From RGIG426 sp045598965 (GTDB taxonomy: Bacteria > Bacillota > Clostridia > Oscillospirales > Acutalibacteraceae): a stretch of 64,000 nt of DNA. The stretch covers positions 27,904 to 91,903 of the forward strand of contig JAZRVH010000009.1 in assembly GCA_045598965.1 (NCBI GenBank). The letters run 5' to 3'. The position numbers were made by a program, and so were the translations under genes. How positions within the stretch are numbered: position 1 is the first letter of the stretch; every line of letters begins with the position of its first letter. Under the pieces are notes generated by a model. That model ran no database searches, was not told the origin of the DNA, and saw only the letters and a list, made by a program, of their open reading frames with translations. Below, one piece after another: positions 16,997 through 24,948 of the stretch.

Positions 16997-18232
16997 GTGG
17001 ATATTCGTCTGTATTGGATATGGTTGTCGCTCGCATTAAAAGCGGGAAACCCTGCCACGGCTATGCTGCTTCGGGTGCTGGAGCATCCCCGTGCTGTGTA
17101 TGAGGCTGACGAAAAGACTTTGCAACAAGCCGGTGCAAAACCGGAGCTTGTGAAACGACTGAAAGCGGTCACCTTGGAGGATGCTAAAAAGGTGCTTGCC
17201 TCCTGCGAAAAAGAAGGAATTTTCGTGCTGACACCGGACGATGCTTTGTATCCTGCTCGGTTGTTGACGTTGTCCGATTTGCCGGTCGTGCTGTATGGCA
17301 AGGGCGATTTTCGAGGCTTGCCGGAGGATTCGCTGGCGATTACTGTGGTGGGCCCTCGGAGCATAAGCCCTGACGGAGCCCGTAAAACCGCCTATCTTAC
17401 CGCCGGGTTGGTTGCCGGTGGAGCTACGATAGTGTCGGGTGGTGCCGTGGGCGGCGATGCGGTAGCGATGAAAACCGCATTGGATTGCGGTGGAAATCTT
17501 ATCGTGGTGCAGGCGTGCGGGTTGGATATAAACTACCCGACGGAAACTGCCGAACTGCGGGAACGACTACTAAAACAAGGTGGCGTTCTGTTTTCGGAAT
17601 ACCCGCCGAAAACCACGGTAGGAAAGGGAACGTTTTTTGTGCGAAACCGGTTGCTGTCCGGCTTGACACTTGGCACGCTTGTACCGGAAGCTCAAGTACG
17701 CAGTGGAACCCTTATTACAGCTCATGCCGCCCGTGACCAGGGACGAGACGTGTTCGCTGTGCCCGGTGACGAGGTGCTTTGTGCCGGCTGTCACAACCTA
17801 ATCCGTGAGGGAGCGTTGCTCGTTACTCGCAGTACCGATATCCTCTCGGAATATTTACCTGCCTATGCCGCTTCAATGGATTTGGCGGCGGCCTATACCG
17901 CTGAGGAGGAATTCCGTGCCAAAGCGGTTGAAAAAGAAAAGACGGAAACGCCGCTCCGCCGTTTGTTTAAGAAACGGACGGAGAAAATAAAGAAAAAAGA
18001 ACCTACGCCCGCCCAAGAGGAACTGGTGGATATTCCGCTTCCGAACGGTGTATCCGAAGCGGCGGGAACGGTGTATGCGGTGCTTTCGGCACGTCCCATG
18101 AGTTTGGATGATATTGCCGAATCTGCCGCCCTTTCGCCGGCAACGGTGCTTTCGGCACTTACCGAACTGGAATTGTTTGGTGTGGCACAGAGCTTTGCCG
18201 GTCGACAATATGCAAGGAAAGGAAGAGAATGA
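16997..18232 (+). CDS. dprA: DNA-processing protein DprA
   Basis: DprA loads RecA on single-stranded DNA during transformation. The 411-residue protein has a helical N-terminus, a Rossmann-like core with ITVVGPRSISPDGARK, GATIVSGGAVGGDAVAM, FFVRNRLLSGLTLGTLVPEA and SGTLITAHAARDQGRDVFAVPG, and a C-terminal winged-helix (about 345-405). The usual GIDxxAH is GGDAVAM here and TR is PR, so it is a divergent member. A GTG at 16997 follows ggggaggt. The stop overlaps the topA start (ATGA), an order (dprA-topA) common in Firmicutes. Confidence 0.92.
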   Translation: MDIRLYWIWLSLALKAGNPATAMLLRVLEHPRAVYEADEKTLQQAGAKPELVKRLKAVTLEDAKKVLASCEKEGIFVLTPDDALYPARLLTLSDLPVVLYGKGDFRGLPEDSLAITVVGPRSISPDGARKTAYLTAGLVAGGATIVSGGAVGGDAVAMKTALDCGGNLIVVQACGLDINYPTETAELRERLLKQGGVLFSEYPPKTTVGKGTFFVRNRLLSGLTLGTLVPEAQVRSGTLITAHAARDQGRDVFAVPGDEVLCAGCHNLIREGALLVTRSTDILSEYLPAYAASMDLAAAYTAEEEFRAKAVEKEKTETPLRRLFKKRTEKIKKKEPTPAQEELVDIPLPNGVSEAAGTVYAVLSARPMSLDDIAESAALSPATVLSALTELELFGVAQSFAGRQYARKGRE

Positions 18233-20325
18233 TGGCAACATTGGTAATTGTGGAGTCTCCCTCCAAAGCAAAAACCATTCAAAAATATCTCGGAAACGGT
18301 TATGAGGTGATGGCCTCTAAGGGTCACGTTCGTGACCTGCCGAAAACGTTGCTCGGCGTGGATGTGGATCACGGATTTAAGCCCCGCTATGTGGATATTG
18401 CGGGCAAGTCCGCTCTTATCCGTGAACTGCGTGAGCACGCCGACCGTGCCGACCGTGTGTTGTTGGCGGCTGACCCGGACCGTGAGGGCGAGGCGATTTC
18501 TTGGCATCTTGCCAGTTTGTTGGGGGTTAATCTTAACGAAAAAAACCGAGTGACCTTTAACGAAATCACAAAAGGCGGTATCGAGCAAGGTATGGCCCAT
18601 CCTCGTGCAATCGATATGGACCTTGTGAATGCTCAGCAGGCTCGTCGAGTGCTTGACCGTATTGTGGGCTATAAAATCAGCCCGTTTTTATGGCGTAAAA
18701 TCCGCAAGGGACTTTCTGCCGGTCGTGTGCAATCTGCCACGGTGAAACTGGTGATTGACCGTGAGGAGGAAATCCGTGCTTTCCAAAGCGAAGAGTATTG
18801 GACGCTGGATGCCTCTTTGGTGTCGAAAGGAAGTCGCAAAGCGTTTCCCGCCAAATTCTATGGCGATAAAAAACAAAAAATCAAGATTGGTGACGGTGAG
18901 CACGCCAACGCCCTTTCAAAAGAGCTGCAATCCGCCACCTACACTGTCGGTGCGGTGAAATACAGCCAGCGTAAAGTCACTCCTGCACCGCCGTTCGTCA
19001 CCTCTACGTTACAGCAAGAGGCTAACCGCAAACTGGGGTTTGAGACTCGTCGGACGATGAAAACCGCCCAAGAGCTGTACGAAGGTGTGACGCTTCCGGA
19101 AATTGGGGCGGTTGGTCTTATTACGTATATGCGTACCGACTCCCTGCGTATTTCGGAGGATGCCCGCAAAGAGGGTAACGCCTACATCGAGAAAGCCTAT
19201 GGCAAGGAATACTTACCGGAAAAACCCCGGTATTATAAATCTCGCAAGGGGGCACAGGATGCCCACGAGGCGATTCGTCCGTCTACGCCCTCCATTACGC
19301 CGGCATCGGTGAAGGATTCGTTGACGCCTGACCAATATAAACTGTATAAGTTGATTTGGGAGCGGTTTATTGCCAGTTTGATGGCTGTTTGTGTCCAAAA
19401 AACCTGCCAGGCGGATATTGAGGCGGGAAAATATGTGTTTAAGGCGTCCGGCTACACGGTGGCATTTGACGGATATACCGTTTTGTACGTGGAGGGTAAG
19501 GACGAGGAAGATGAGGAAAATGCTTCGCTTCCCGAGCTTAGCGAGGGAATGGAGCTGAAGCTCAAAGAGCTTACACCCAACCAACACTTTACGCAACCGC
19601 CGGCACGATTTACCGAGGCTTCTCTTGTTAAAGCAATGGAGGAGAACGGTATCGGTCGTCCATCCACGTATGCTCCGACGATTGGCACGATTTTGTCCCG
19701 TGAGTACATTGAGCGGGCAGGCAAAATCTTTAAGCCCACGGCTCTCGGCGAAGTGACCACGAAATGGATGGAGGAACAGTTCCCCGAAATCGTCGATGTC
19801 AAATTCACTGCCCAAATGGAAAAACGATTGGATGCGGTGGAAAGCGGCGAAAACGATTGGGTGAAAACGCTGGACGAATTTTACGGTGATTTCAAAAACC
19901 GTTTGCAAGCCGCCGAGGGAACGCTTTCGGGTGACCGCATTAAGGTGCCGGAAGTGGAGACGGACGAGGTGTGCGAGTTGTGTGGTCGCAAAATGGTGAT
20001 TAAAGCCGGTCGGTTTGGCAAATTTCTTGCCTGCCCCGGATATCCGGATTGCAAAAACACCAAGCGACTTGTGGAAAAGACTGCCGGTGTGTGTCCGAAG
20101 TGCGGCGGTACGATTTTGGCGAAAAAATCCCGCAACGGACGCCGATTCTTTGGCTGTTCTAATTATCCGAAATGCGACTTTGTATCGTGGACCGAGCCCA
20201 GTGGCGAGGTTTGCCCCAACTGCGGTAAAACACTGTTTGTGAAAAAGGGTAAGGTGGAAAAACTGTTCTGCCAGACCGAGGGATGCGGCTTTACGAAAAC
20301 CGTGCAAAAGACGGAGGATGCGTAA
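18229..20325 (+). CDS. topA: DNA topoisomerase I
   Basis: TopA relaxes negative supercoils. The 698-residue protein has the Toprim start LVIVESPSKAKTIQKYLG, AADPDREGEAISWHL, the catalytic tyrosine in GLITYMRTDSLR, and NGIGRPSTYAPTI. Three C-terminal four-Cys zinc ribbons follow (about 575-695): CELCGRK, CPKCGGT and CPNCGKT, each with its second Cys pair. Length and domain order are normal for Firmicutes. Confidence 0.97.
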   Translation: MMATLVIVESPSKAKTIQKYLGNGYEVMASKGHVRDLPKTLLGVDVDHGFKPRYVDIAGKSALIRELREHADRADRVLLAADPDREGEAISWHLASLLGVNLNEKNRVTFNEITKGGIEQGMAHPRAIDMDLVNAQQARRVLDRIVGYKISPFLWRKIRKGLSAGRVQSATVKLVIDREEEIRAFQSEEYWTLDASLVSKGSRKAFPAKFYGDKKQKIKIGDGEHANALSKELQSATYTVGAVKYSQRKVTPAPPFVTSTLQQEANRKLGFETRRTMKTAQELYEGVTLPEIGAVGLITYMRTDSLRISEDARKEGNAYIEKAYGKEYLPEKPRYYKSRKGAQDAHEAIRPSTPSITPASVKDSLTPDQYKLYKLIWERFIASLMAVCVQKTCQADIEAGKYVFKASGYTVAFDGYTVLYVEGKDEEDEENASLPELSEGMELKLKELTPNQHFTQPPARFTEASLVKAMEENGIGRPSTYAPTIGTILSREYIERAGKIFKPTALGEVTTKWMEEQFPEIVDVKFTAQMEKRLDAVESGENDWVKTLDEFYGDFKNRLQAAEGTLSGDRIKVPEVETDEVCELCGRKMVIKAGRFGKFLACPGYPDCKNTKRLVEKTAGVCPKCGGTILAKKSRNGRRFFGCSNYPKCDFVSWTEPSGEVCPNCGKTLFVKKGKVEKLFCQTEGCGFTKTVQKTEDA

Positions 20326-20844
20326 ATGAGTAACCAAGGTTTGCCTGTGATTGCAGAGTTTTCCAAGGTGTCGGACGAGCGTTTTGAAGCGGATTTTGCC
20401 GATGCTTTCCCGACGGCGGATGTGAATGCCGCCAAAGCGGCGATAAAACTTCCGGTGCGTGCTACGGCAGGGTCAGCGGGATATGATTTTGTTATACCCT
20501 GCGACTTGACGCTTGCTCCCGGTGAGACGGCGAAAGTGCCTACCGGCATTCGTGCGAAAATTGCGGACGGATGGGTGCTGTGTGTGTTTCCTCGCAGTGG
20601 GCTCGGGTTTAAGTACCGCCTGCAACTGGACAACACGGTCGGCATTATCGACAGTGACTATTATGGCTCGGACAACGAGGGGCATATTTTTATTAAAATC
20701 ACCAACGACGGAAAAGCGGATAAGACGCTGACTTTGAAAGCCGGCGACGGATTTGCCCAGGGGATTTTCCTCCCGTTTGGCGTGACGAAGGACGATGCCG
20801 CTACCGCTAAACGCAACGGCGGATTTGGAAGCACATCGAAATAA
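20326..20844 (+). CDS. dut: dUTP diphosphatase
   Basis: Dut hydrolyses dUTP to dUMP, keeping uracil out of DNA. The 172-residue protein contains the trimeric dUTPase motifs: AGSAGYDF (I), PRSGLGFK (II), NTVGIIDSDYYG (III), KAGDGFAQGIF (IV) and the C-terminal arm RNGGFGSTSK (V). The short insertion between DYYG and GHIFIKI is typical of clostridial forms. The ATG directly abuts the topA stop codon. A terminator follows. Confidence 0.95.
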   Translation: MSNQGLPVIAEFSKVSDERFEADFADAFPTADVNAAKAAIKLPVRATAGSAGYDFVIPCDLTLAPGETAKVPTGIRAKIADGWVLCVFPRSGLGFKYRLQLDNTVGIIDSDYYGSDNEGHIFIKITNDGKADKTLTLKAGDGFAQGIFLPFGVTKDDAATAKRNGGFGSTSK

Positions 20845-20857
20845 GGCATAAAGAAAA

Positions 20858-20895
20858 ACCACCCGATGGAAATGTTCCACCGGGTGGTCTTTTTG
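20858..20895. terminator. Bidirectional intrinsic terminator between dut and the Cys-rich gene
   Basis: A stem ACCACCCGaTGGAA/TTCCAcCGGGTGGT with T-runs on both strands, between convergent genes. Confidence 0.88.
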
Positions 20896-20902
20896 TTTTG
20901 AA

Positions 20903-21367
20903 TTATTTTTCTTCGCCGCAGCAATCGCAACCCTCGTCGCCGCAATCGCACTCCTCGATATCAAACTCGAGGTTTTGACCGCAGTTGGGGCAGACGATAG
21001 CACCCTCCAAAAGGGTTTCCTCGTCCACTTCGAAGTCGGCATTGCAAGCCGGGCAGGTGACCTCGTAGAACTCCTCTTCGTCACCACAGCCGCAATCGCA
21101 GTCACAATCGCAATCGCAACCGCAGCCACAGCCACAGCCGTCCTCATCGTCGTAGAGGTCATCTTCCACGGCGGCGAGGTCTTCGTCGATTTCGTCCACT
21201 TGGGCAGAGAGCTCCGCCAACGCATCGTCGATATCCTCGATATCGAAAGCGATGTCGGAAAGAACGTCCAAAATCTTAAGGGTCAATTTGTCGGCGTCTT
21301 TGTCCTCGGAGAGTTTCATACCCTCGGCAAGGCCTTTGAGATACGCCACTTTTTCGCTGGTAGTCAT
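20903..21367 (-). CDS. CD1247-like protein with Cys-Gly/Cys-Asp repeat and zinc ribbons
   Basis: The 154-residue protein has an N-terminal helical domain (about 1-70: EKVAYLKGLAEG, then KILDVLSDIAFDIEDIDDAL) found in clostridial CD1247-type proteins. A striking acidic Cys repeat follows, starting DGCGCGCGCDCDCDCDCGCG, then a zinc ribbon CPACN...CPNCG and a terminal CDCGDEGCDCCGEEK. About twenty Cys in 80 residues suggest heavy-metal or multi-zinc binding; function is unknown. The start is the ATG at 21367, since an upstream in-frame ATG overlaps the aaggaggag site. It is last in the yqeG-to-efp operon. Confidence 0.82.
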   Translation of the reverse strand: MTTSEKVAYLKGLAEGMKLSEDKDADKLTLKILDVLSDIAFDIEDIDDALAELSAQVDEIDEDLAAVEDDLYDDEDGCGCGCGCDCDCDCDCGCGDEEEFYEVTCPACNADFEVDEETLLEGAIVCPNCGQNLEFDIEECDCGDEGCDCCGEEK

Positions 21368-21409
21368 AGTAAGCTCCTCCTTCAAAAAAGAATTCAGACA
21401 AAGGTTGTC

Positions 21410-21967
21410 TTAGGCACGCTCCATGTATTCACCGGTGCGGGTGTCGATACGAATCATTTCACCCTCGTCGATGAACAGCGGGACACGAACCTCAGCACCG
21501 GTCTCAAGCGTGGCCGGTTTGGTGGCGTTGGTAGCGGTGTCGCCTTTGAAGCCCGGGTCGGTCTGGGTGACCTGGAGTTCCACGAAGTTCGGGGGCTCCA
21601 CGCCGAACACGTTGCCTTTGTAGGAAGCAACACGGCAGACCATATTCTCTTTCACGAAACGGAAGTTGTCGGAGAGAACGTCTTTGTTCAGCGGGACGAG
21701 CTCGTAGGAATCGGGGTCCATAAAGTAGTAGAGATCGCCGTCGTTATAAGAGTATTCCATCTCTTTACGCTCGACGAAAGCGGTCGGGAATTTGTCGTTC
21801 GGGTTGAACGTTTTCTCGATGATGGCACCGGAGATTACGTTGCGAATCTTGGTGCGGACAAAAGCGGCACCTTTGCCGGGTTTGACGTGTTGAAATTCCA
21901 CAATTTGGAACACGACGCCGTCCATATCAAACGTAACGCCGTTGCGGAAATCGCCTGCAGAAACCAT
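21410..21967 (-). CDS. efp: Elongation factor P
   Basis: EF-P relieves ribosome stalling at polyproline stretches. The 185-residue protein has the three OB/KOW domains, starting SAGDFRNG, with the modification loop HVKPGKGAAF, and ending RIDTRTGEYMERA. Lys32 at the loop tip is the residue that carries 5-aminopentanol in Bacillus EF-P; the modification here is unknown. It follows the M24 aminopeptidase, the usual Firmicute order. An aggagg site precedes the ATG. Confidence 0.97.
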   Translation of the reverse strand: MVSAGDFRNGVTFDMDGVVFQIVEFQHVKPGKGAAFVRTKIRNVISGAIIEKTFNPNDKFPTAFVERKEMEYSYNDGDLYYFMDPDSYELVPLNKDVLSDNFRFVKENMVCRVASYKGNVFGVEPPNFVELQVTQTDPGFKGDTATNATKPATLETGAEVRVPLFIDEGEMIRIDTRTGEYMERA

Positions 21968-22045
21968 AGTTTTAGTCCTCCTATAAACCTATTTTCTCTA
22001 TTTTACCGTATTTTTATGTTTTTTGCAAGAGGTATTTACCGAAAA

Positions 22046-23116
22046 TTACACAATGAGCAAACTTTTTTTCGATTTTATGAGGTTTTCGTAGCCGTTTTCG
22101 TTGACAAGAACCATATCTTCAATGCGAACGCCGCCAACTTTGGGAAGATAGATTCCCGGTTCAACCGTCACCACGTTGCCGATTTCCAAAACCTTGTCAC
22201 CGGCACGGGGAGAAAGGTTCGGCGATTCGTGAATTTCAAAGCCGACGCCGTGGCCTGTTCCGTGGCCAAAATACTCACCGTATCCGGCGGCAGTAATCAC
22301 ATCACGTGCGGCTTTGTCTACCTCTGCACAGCGGACACCGCTGTGAATAGAGGCGAGGGCGGCGAGCTGAGCGGAAAGCACTACGTCATAAATCTCTTTT
22401 TGTTTTTCCGAGATACCGCCGAGGGCAACGGTGCGTGTCATATCCGCATGAAGTCCGCCCACGACCGCACCAAAATCAAAGGTGACAAGATCCCCTTTTT
22501 GAAGTTTGCGGTCAGAGGGAACGGCGTGGGGACAAGAGCCGTTTTCGCCGGATGCTACAATGAAATCGAAGGAGACGCCCTCGGAGCCGTTTTTGCGTAA
22601 ATACATCTCGAGATCCAACGCCACTTCCCGTTCGGTGCGTCCTATGTCAAGACGGGTGAGAATATACGAAAAACCGTCATCTGTCAACGCACCGGCGACC
22701 TTGAGACATTGAAGCTCCTCGTCGGTTTTGATTCGACGTTCCTGCTCGATGGCGGCATCTAATCTGCCGTCGGTGCAAAGGGTTGCTACGTTGTCAAGGG
22801 CGGTTTTCAGCCGTTTTTTGTCGGCAACAGTCATCGTTTCTGTTTCAATGAGGAGCGTGTCCAGTGCGTGTTCTCCCAAAAAAGCGGCAATGCTTTCATA
22901 TAGTCTTGTTAAAAGTGAGCAGGGCATTGTCTTGACGGCTTTTTCGCCTGCTTCAATATAGCGGGAGTCTAACAGACAGACGGCATCGTCGGCACAGAGC
23001 AAGATTGCCCCATCGTCCGCCAAAAAGCCGGACAACCAGTGACGGGCAGCCGAGGAAGTGATGAGGGCGGCTTCGCCGGTGTTCAGTGTTTTTTGGAGTT
23101 TCTGAACGTGGGTCAT
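22046..23116 (-). CDS. M24 family Xaa-Pro aminopeptidase
   Basis: The 356-residue protein has an N-terminal creatinase-like domain (about 1-125) and a C-terminal pita-bread metallopeptidase: VTFDFGAVVGGLHADMTRT, GHGTGHGVGFEIHESP and VTVEPGIYLPKVGGVRIED give the two-metal ligand set (Asp, Asp, His, Glu, Glu). It removes an N-terminal residue ahead of Pro from peptides. Its ATG overlaps the stop of the endonuclease-IV-like gene (ATGA); efp follows 78 bp on. Confidence 0.93.
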   Translation of the reverse strand: MTHVQKLQKTLNTGEAALITSSAARHWLSGFLADDGAILLCADDAVCLLDSRYIEAGEKAVKTMPCSLLTRLYESIAAFLGEHALDTLLIETETMTVADKKRLKTALDNVATLCTDGRLDAAIEQERRIKTDEELQCLKVAGALTDDGFSYILTRLDIGRTEREVALDLEMYLRKNGSEGVSFDFIVASGENGSCPHAVPSDRKLQKGDLVTFDFGAVVGGLHADMTRTVALGGISEKQKEIYDVVLSAQLAALASIHSGVRCAEVDKAARDVITAAGYGEYFGHGTGHGVGFEIHESPNLSPRAGDKVLEIGNVVTVEPGIYLPKVGGVRIEDMVLVNENGYENLIKSKKSLLIV

Positions 23117-23979
23117 AGCTGTGCCTCCTCAAAAAGTGTCATAAGGGTTTTGGCATCTCGTGTTTGGGTTCCTGCCGACTCGCACACGAAGGTGGGTGTC
23201 CAATGACGAGCGGTCACCGCTTGCATCAACGGGGCGGGCTCGGGGCCAAACAAGGTATCCTCAAAGGTCAGGTGGCGTTTTTCGCCGCCATCGGTATATT
23301 CGATTTTCGAGAAATGGGAATGGAACTGTCGTGCCCGTTCGACACCTAACGCATTTTCGAGCGTGTCCAAAATGGCGTCATAATCGGCTTTCGAAGTGAT
23401 TCCGCCGTGGGTGCGTGCGTTGAGATGGCCGAAGTCGATACACGGCAAAAAGCGTTCATCCACCGCACAGAATTGCATAACTTCTGCGAGGTTTCCGAGC
23501 TGGTTGATTTTTCCCATGGTTTCGGGGCAAATATGTACAAAGTCGAGTCCGGCATCGTCCAAAGCGGCTTGAGCACGGGCGAGCGTTTCGCAGGCGAGAG
23601 CGGTGGCACCCTCTCGGGTAAGACCGCCGAGTCCGCCGGGATGAACGACGATGCGGTCACCACCCAAACGGGCAACCGCATCGGCACTGTCTAAAATATA
23701 GCGGATGCTGTTATCCCGCTTTTTCGGGTCATCGCTGGCAAGCGAGATGAAGTACGGGGCATGAAGCGATAATTGCACATGATGGGCAACGGCATTCATC
23801 CGCAAAGCGGCGGCGGTATCGTCCGATAAGCGGACGCCACGACCGCACTGGTATTCATACGCATTTAAGCCGAATGAAGCGGCAAATGCGGGCATTTCGG
23901 CACTGTGTTTATAGCCGGCGGCGGCAAAGTCATCGCAATTGCCGGCGGGTCCGAAACGGGCGATGAGTTCATTTGACAT
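23113..23979 (-). CDS. Endonuclease IV-like TIM-barrel protein
   Basis: The 288-residue protein is an AP-endonuclease-2-family TIM barrel. Candidate metal ligands appear in order: SLHAPYFISLAS, IVVHPGG, CPETMGKINQLG, PCIDFGHLNA and HSHFSKIEY. This layout is close to deoxyribonuclease IV (Nfo), which cleaves abasic sites. Such clostridial proteins are often annotated as TIM barrel or deoxyribonuclease IV, so repair activity is likely but not certain. It lies 12 bp after yqeG and overlaps the M24 gene. Confidence 0.85.
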   Translation of the reverse strand: MSNELIARFGPAGNCDDFAAAGYKHSAEMPAFAASFGLNAYEYQCGRGVRLSDDTAAALRMNAVAHHVQLSLHAPYFISLASDDPKKRDNSIRYILDSADAVARLGGDRIVVHPGGLGGLTREGATALACETLARAQAALDDAGLDFVHICPETMGKINQLGNLAEVMQFCAVDERFLPCIDFGHLNARTHGGITSKADYDAILDTLENALGVERARQFHSHFSKIEYTDGGEKRHLTFEDTLFGPEPAPLMQAVTARHWTPTFVCESAGTQTRDAKTLMTLFEEAQL

Positions 23980-23991
23980 ACCGCAACCTCC

Positions 23992-24501
23992 TTACAGGCG
24001 TTCCGGGTGTTTGTTTCGAAAACGGCGTAAAATGCCCTTTTCAAAATGACGTTTCAGCATAATGGTGGGGCGATTGGTTTCGAGCTCAATAGGCATTAAC
24101 AAGAGCATTTTTACTCCCGCCAGTTTGGAACCGAGCACATCGGTAAACACTTGGTCGCCGATGGCGATGCATTTTTTAAGGGGGAGTCCCAGCCGTTTGG
24201 CTCCACGCCAAAAACCGATGGGCGAGGGCTTGCACGCAAGGGACACCGCATCTAACCCGATTTTATTTGTAAACGGCAACACACGCTTGGCGAACCCGTT
24301 AGAGACAACGGTGAGCTTAAAACCCTCTTGTTGCATCATAGCAAGCCAGTTCGCCACGTCGTCGGATAGCTCCTGACTATGAAATTTGGTGAGGGTGTTG
24401 TCCACATCCAGCAAAATCCCCTCAACACCGAGAGAGCGGAGATCGTCGGGGGTGACGAGCTGGATTCGTTCACGAAGCAGTGTCGGGTAAAAAATCGACA
24501 T
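23992..24501 (-). CDS. yqeG: YqeG family HAD-IIIA phosphatase
   Basis: The 169-residue HAD protein has motif I LLDVDNTLTKFHS, motif II TVVSNG, a Lys in ACKPSPIGF and motif IV AIGDQVFTDVLGSKLAG. This is the YqeG family, close to PGP phosphatases of the phosphatidylglycerol pathway; Firmicute YqeG itself has no settled substrate. The ATG at 24501 lies after aaggag; a longer frame to 24531 has no ribosome site. It heads the operon running to the Cys-rich gene. Confidence 0.9.
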   Translation of the reverse strand: MSIFYPTLLRERIQLVTPDDLRSLGVEGILLDVDNTLTKFHSQELSDDVANWLAMMQQEGFKLTVVSNGFAKRVLPFTNKIGLDAVSLACKPSPIGFWRGAKRLGLPLKKCIAIGDQVFTDVLGSKLAGVKMLLLMPIELETNRPTIMLKRHFEKGILRRFRNKHPERL

Positions 24502-24550
24502 AGAGTAACTCCTTCCTCGCCGGATTGACAAAAAACGGCGGGGCAGATAA

Positions 24551-24582
24551 AAAAGCGGGCAAGATAACTTGCCCGCTTTTTA
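24551..24582 (-). terminator. Terminator of rpsU
   Basis: A perfect stem AGCGGGCAAG/CTTGCCCGCT with a short loop and a T-run on the minus strand, 10 bp after the rpsU stop. Confidence 0.88.
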
Positions 24583-24589
24583 TGCGTGA

Positions 24590-24766
24590 TTATTTGAACT
24601 TTCTTTTGCGGGCGGCCTCGGATTTTTTCTTACGGCGAACCGAAGGCTTCTCGTAATGTTCTCTTTTGCGAACTTCAGCGAGCACACCGGAGCGAGCACA
24701 GGATTTTTTCCAGCGACGCAGGGCACTATCGAGGCTTTCGTTCTCTTTAACTCTAACTTCAGACAT
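24590..24766 (-). CDS. rpsU: 30S ribosomal protein S21
   Basis: The 58-residue basic protein MSEVRVKENESLDSALRRWK and the Lys/Arg tail are S21. The start at 24766 lies after gggaggga. It is a monocistronic gene with its own promoter at 24826-24854 and terminator, unlike E. coli where rpsU heads the sigma operon. Confidence 0.97.
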   Translation of the reverse strand: MSEVRVKENESLDSALRRWKKSCARSGVLAEVRKREHYEKPSVRRKKKSEAARKRKFK

Positions 24767-24825
24767 TCTATGTTTCCCTCCCCTCAATTTTGGAAAGGCG
24801 GTAATTTCGCCACATAACAAAAGAC

Positions 24826-24854
24826 AGTATACCGCAAAAAACTTGTTTCGTCAA
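24826..24854 (-). promoter_or_regulatory. SigA-type promoter of rpsU
   Basis: Minus-strand TTGACG, 17-bp spacer, TATACT; the rpsU ATG is 60 bp downstream. The leuS stop lies 95 bp upstream. Confidence 0.8.
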
Positions 24855-24874
24855 GAGATTTATTGAACTTTCCC

Positions 24875-24908
24875 GACAAAAACGTGGGAATTTTTACGTT
24901 TTTTGTCA
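24875..24908 (-). terminator. Possible terminator after leuS
   Basis: GACAAAAACGT pairs with ACGTTTTTTGTC around a 9-nt loop about 40 bp past the leuS stop. The stem is AT-rich and imperfect, so the call is tentative. Confidence 0.35.
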
Positions 24909-24948
24909 AAAACGTTTGCAGGCAGCTTCTCAAAAAAGAGGAATGCTC

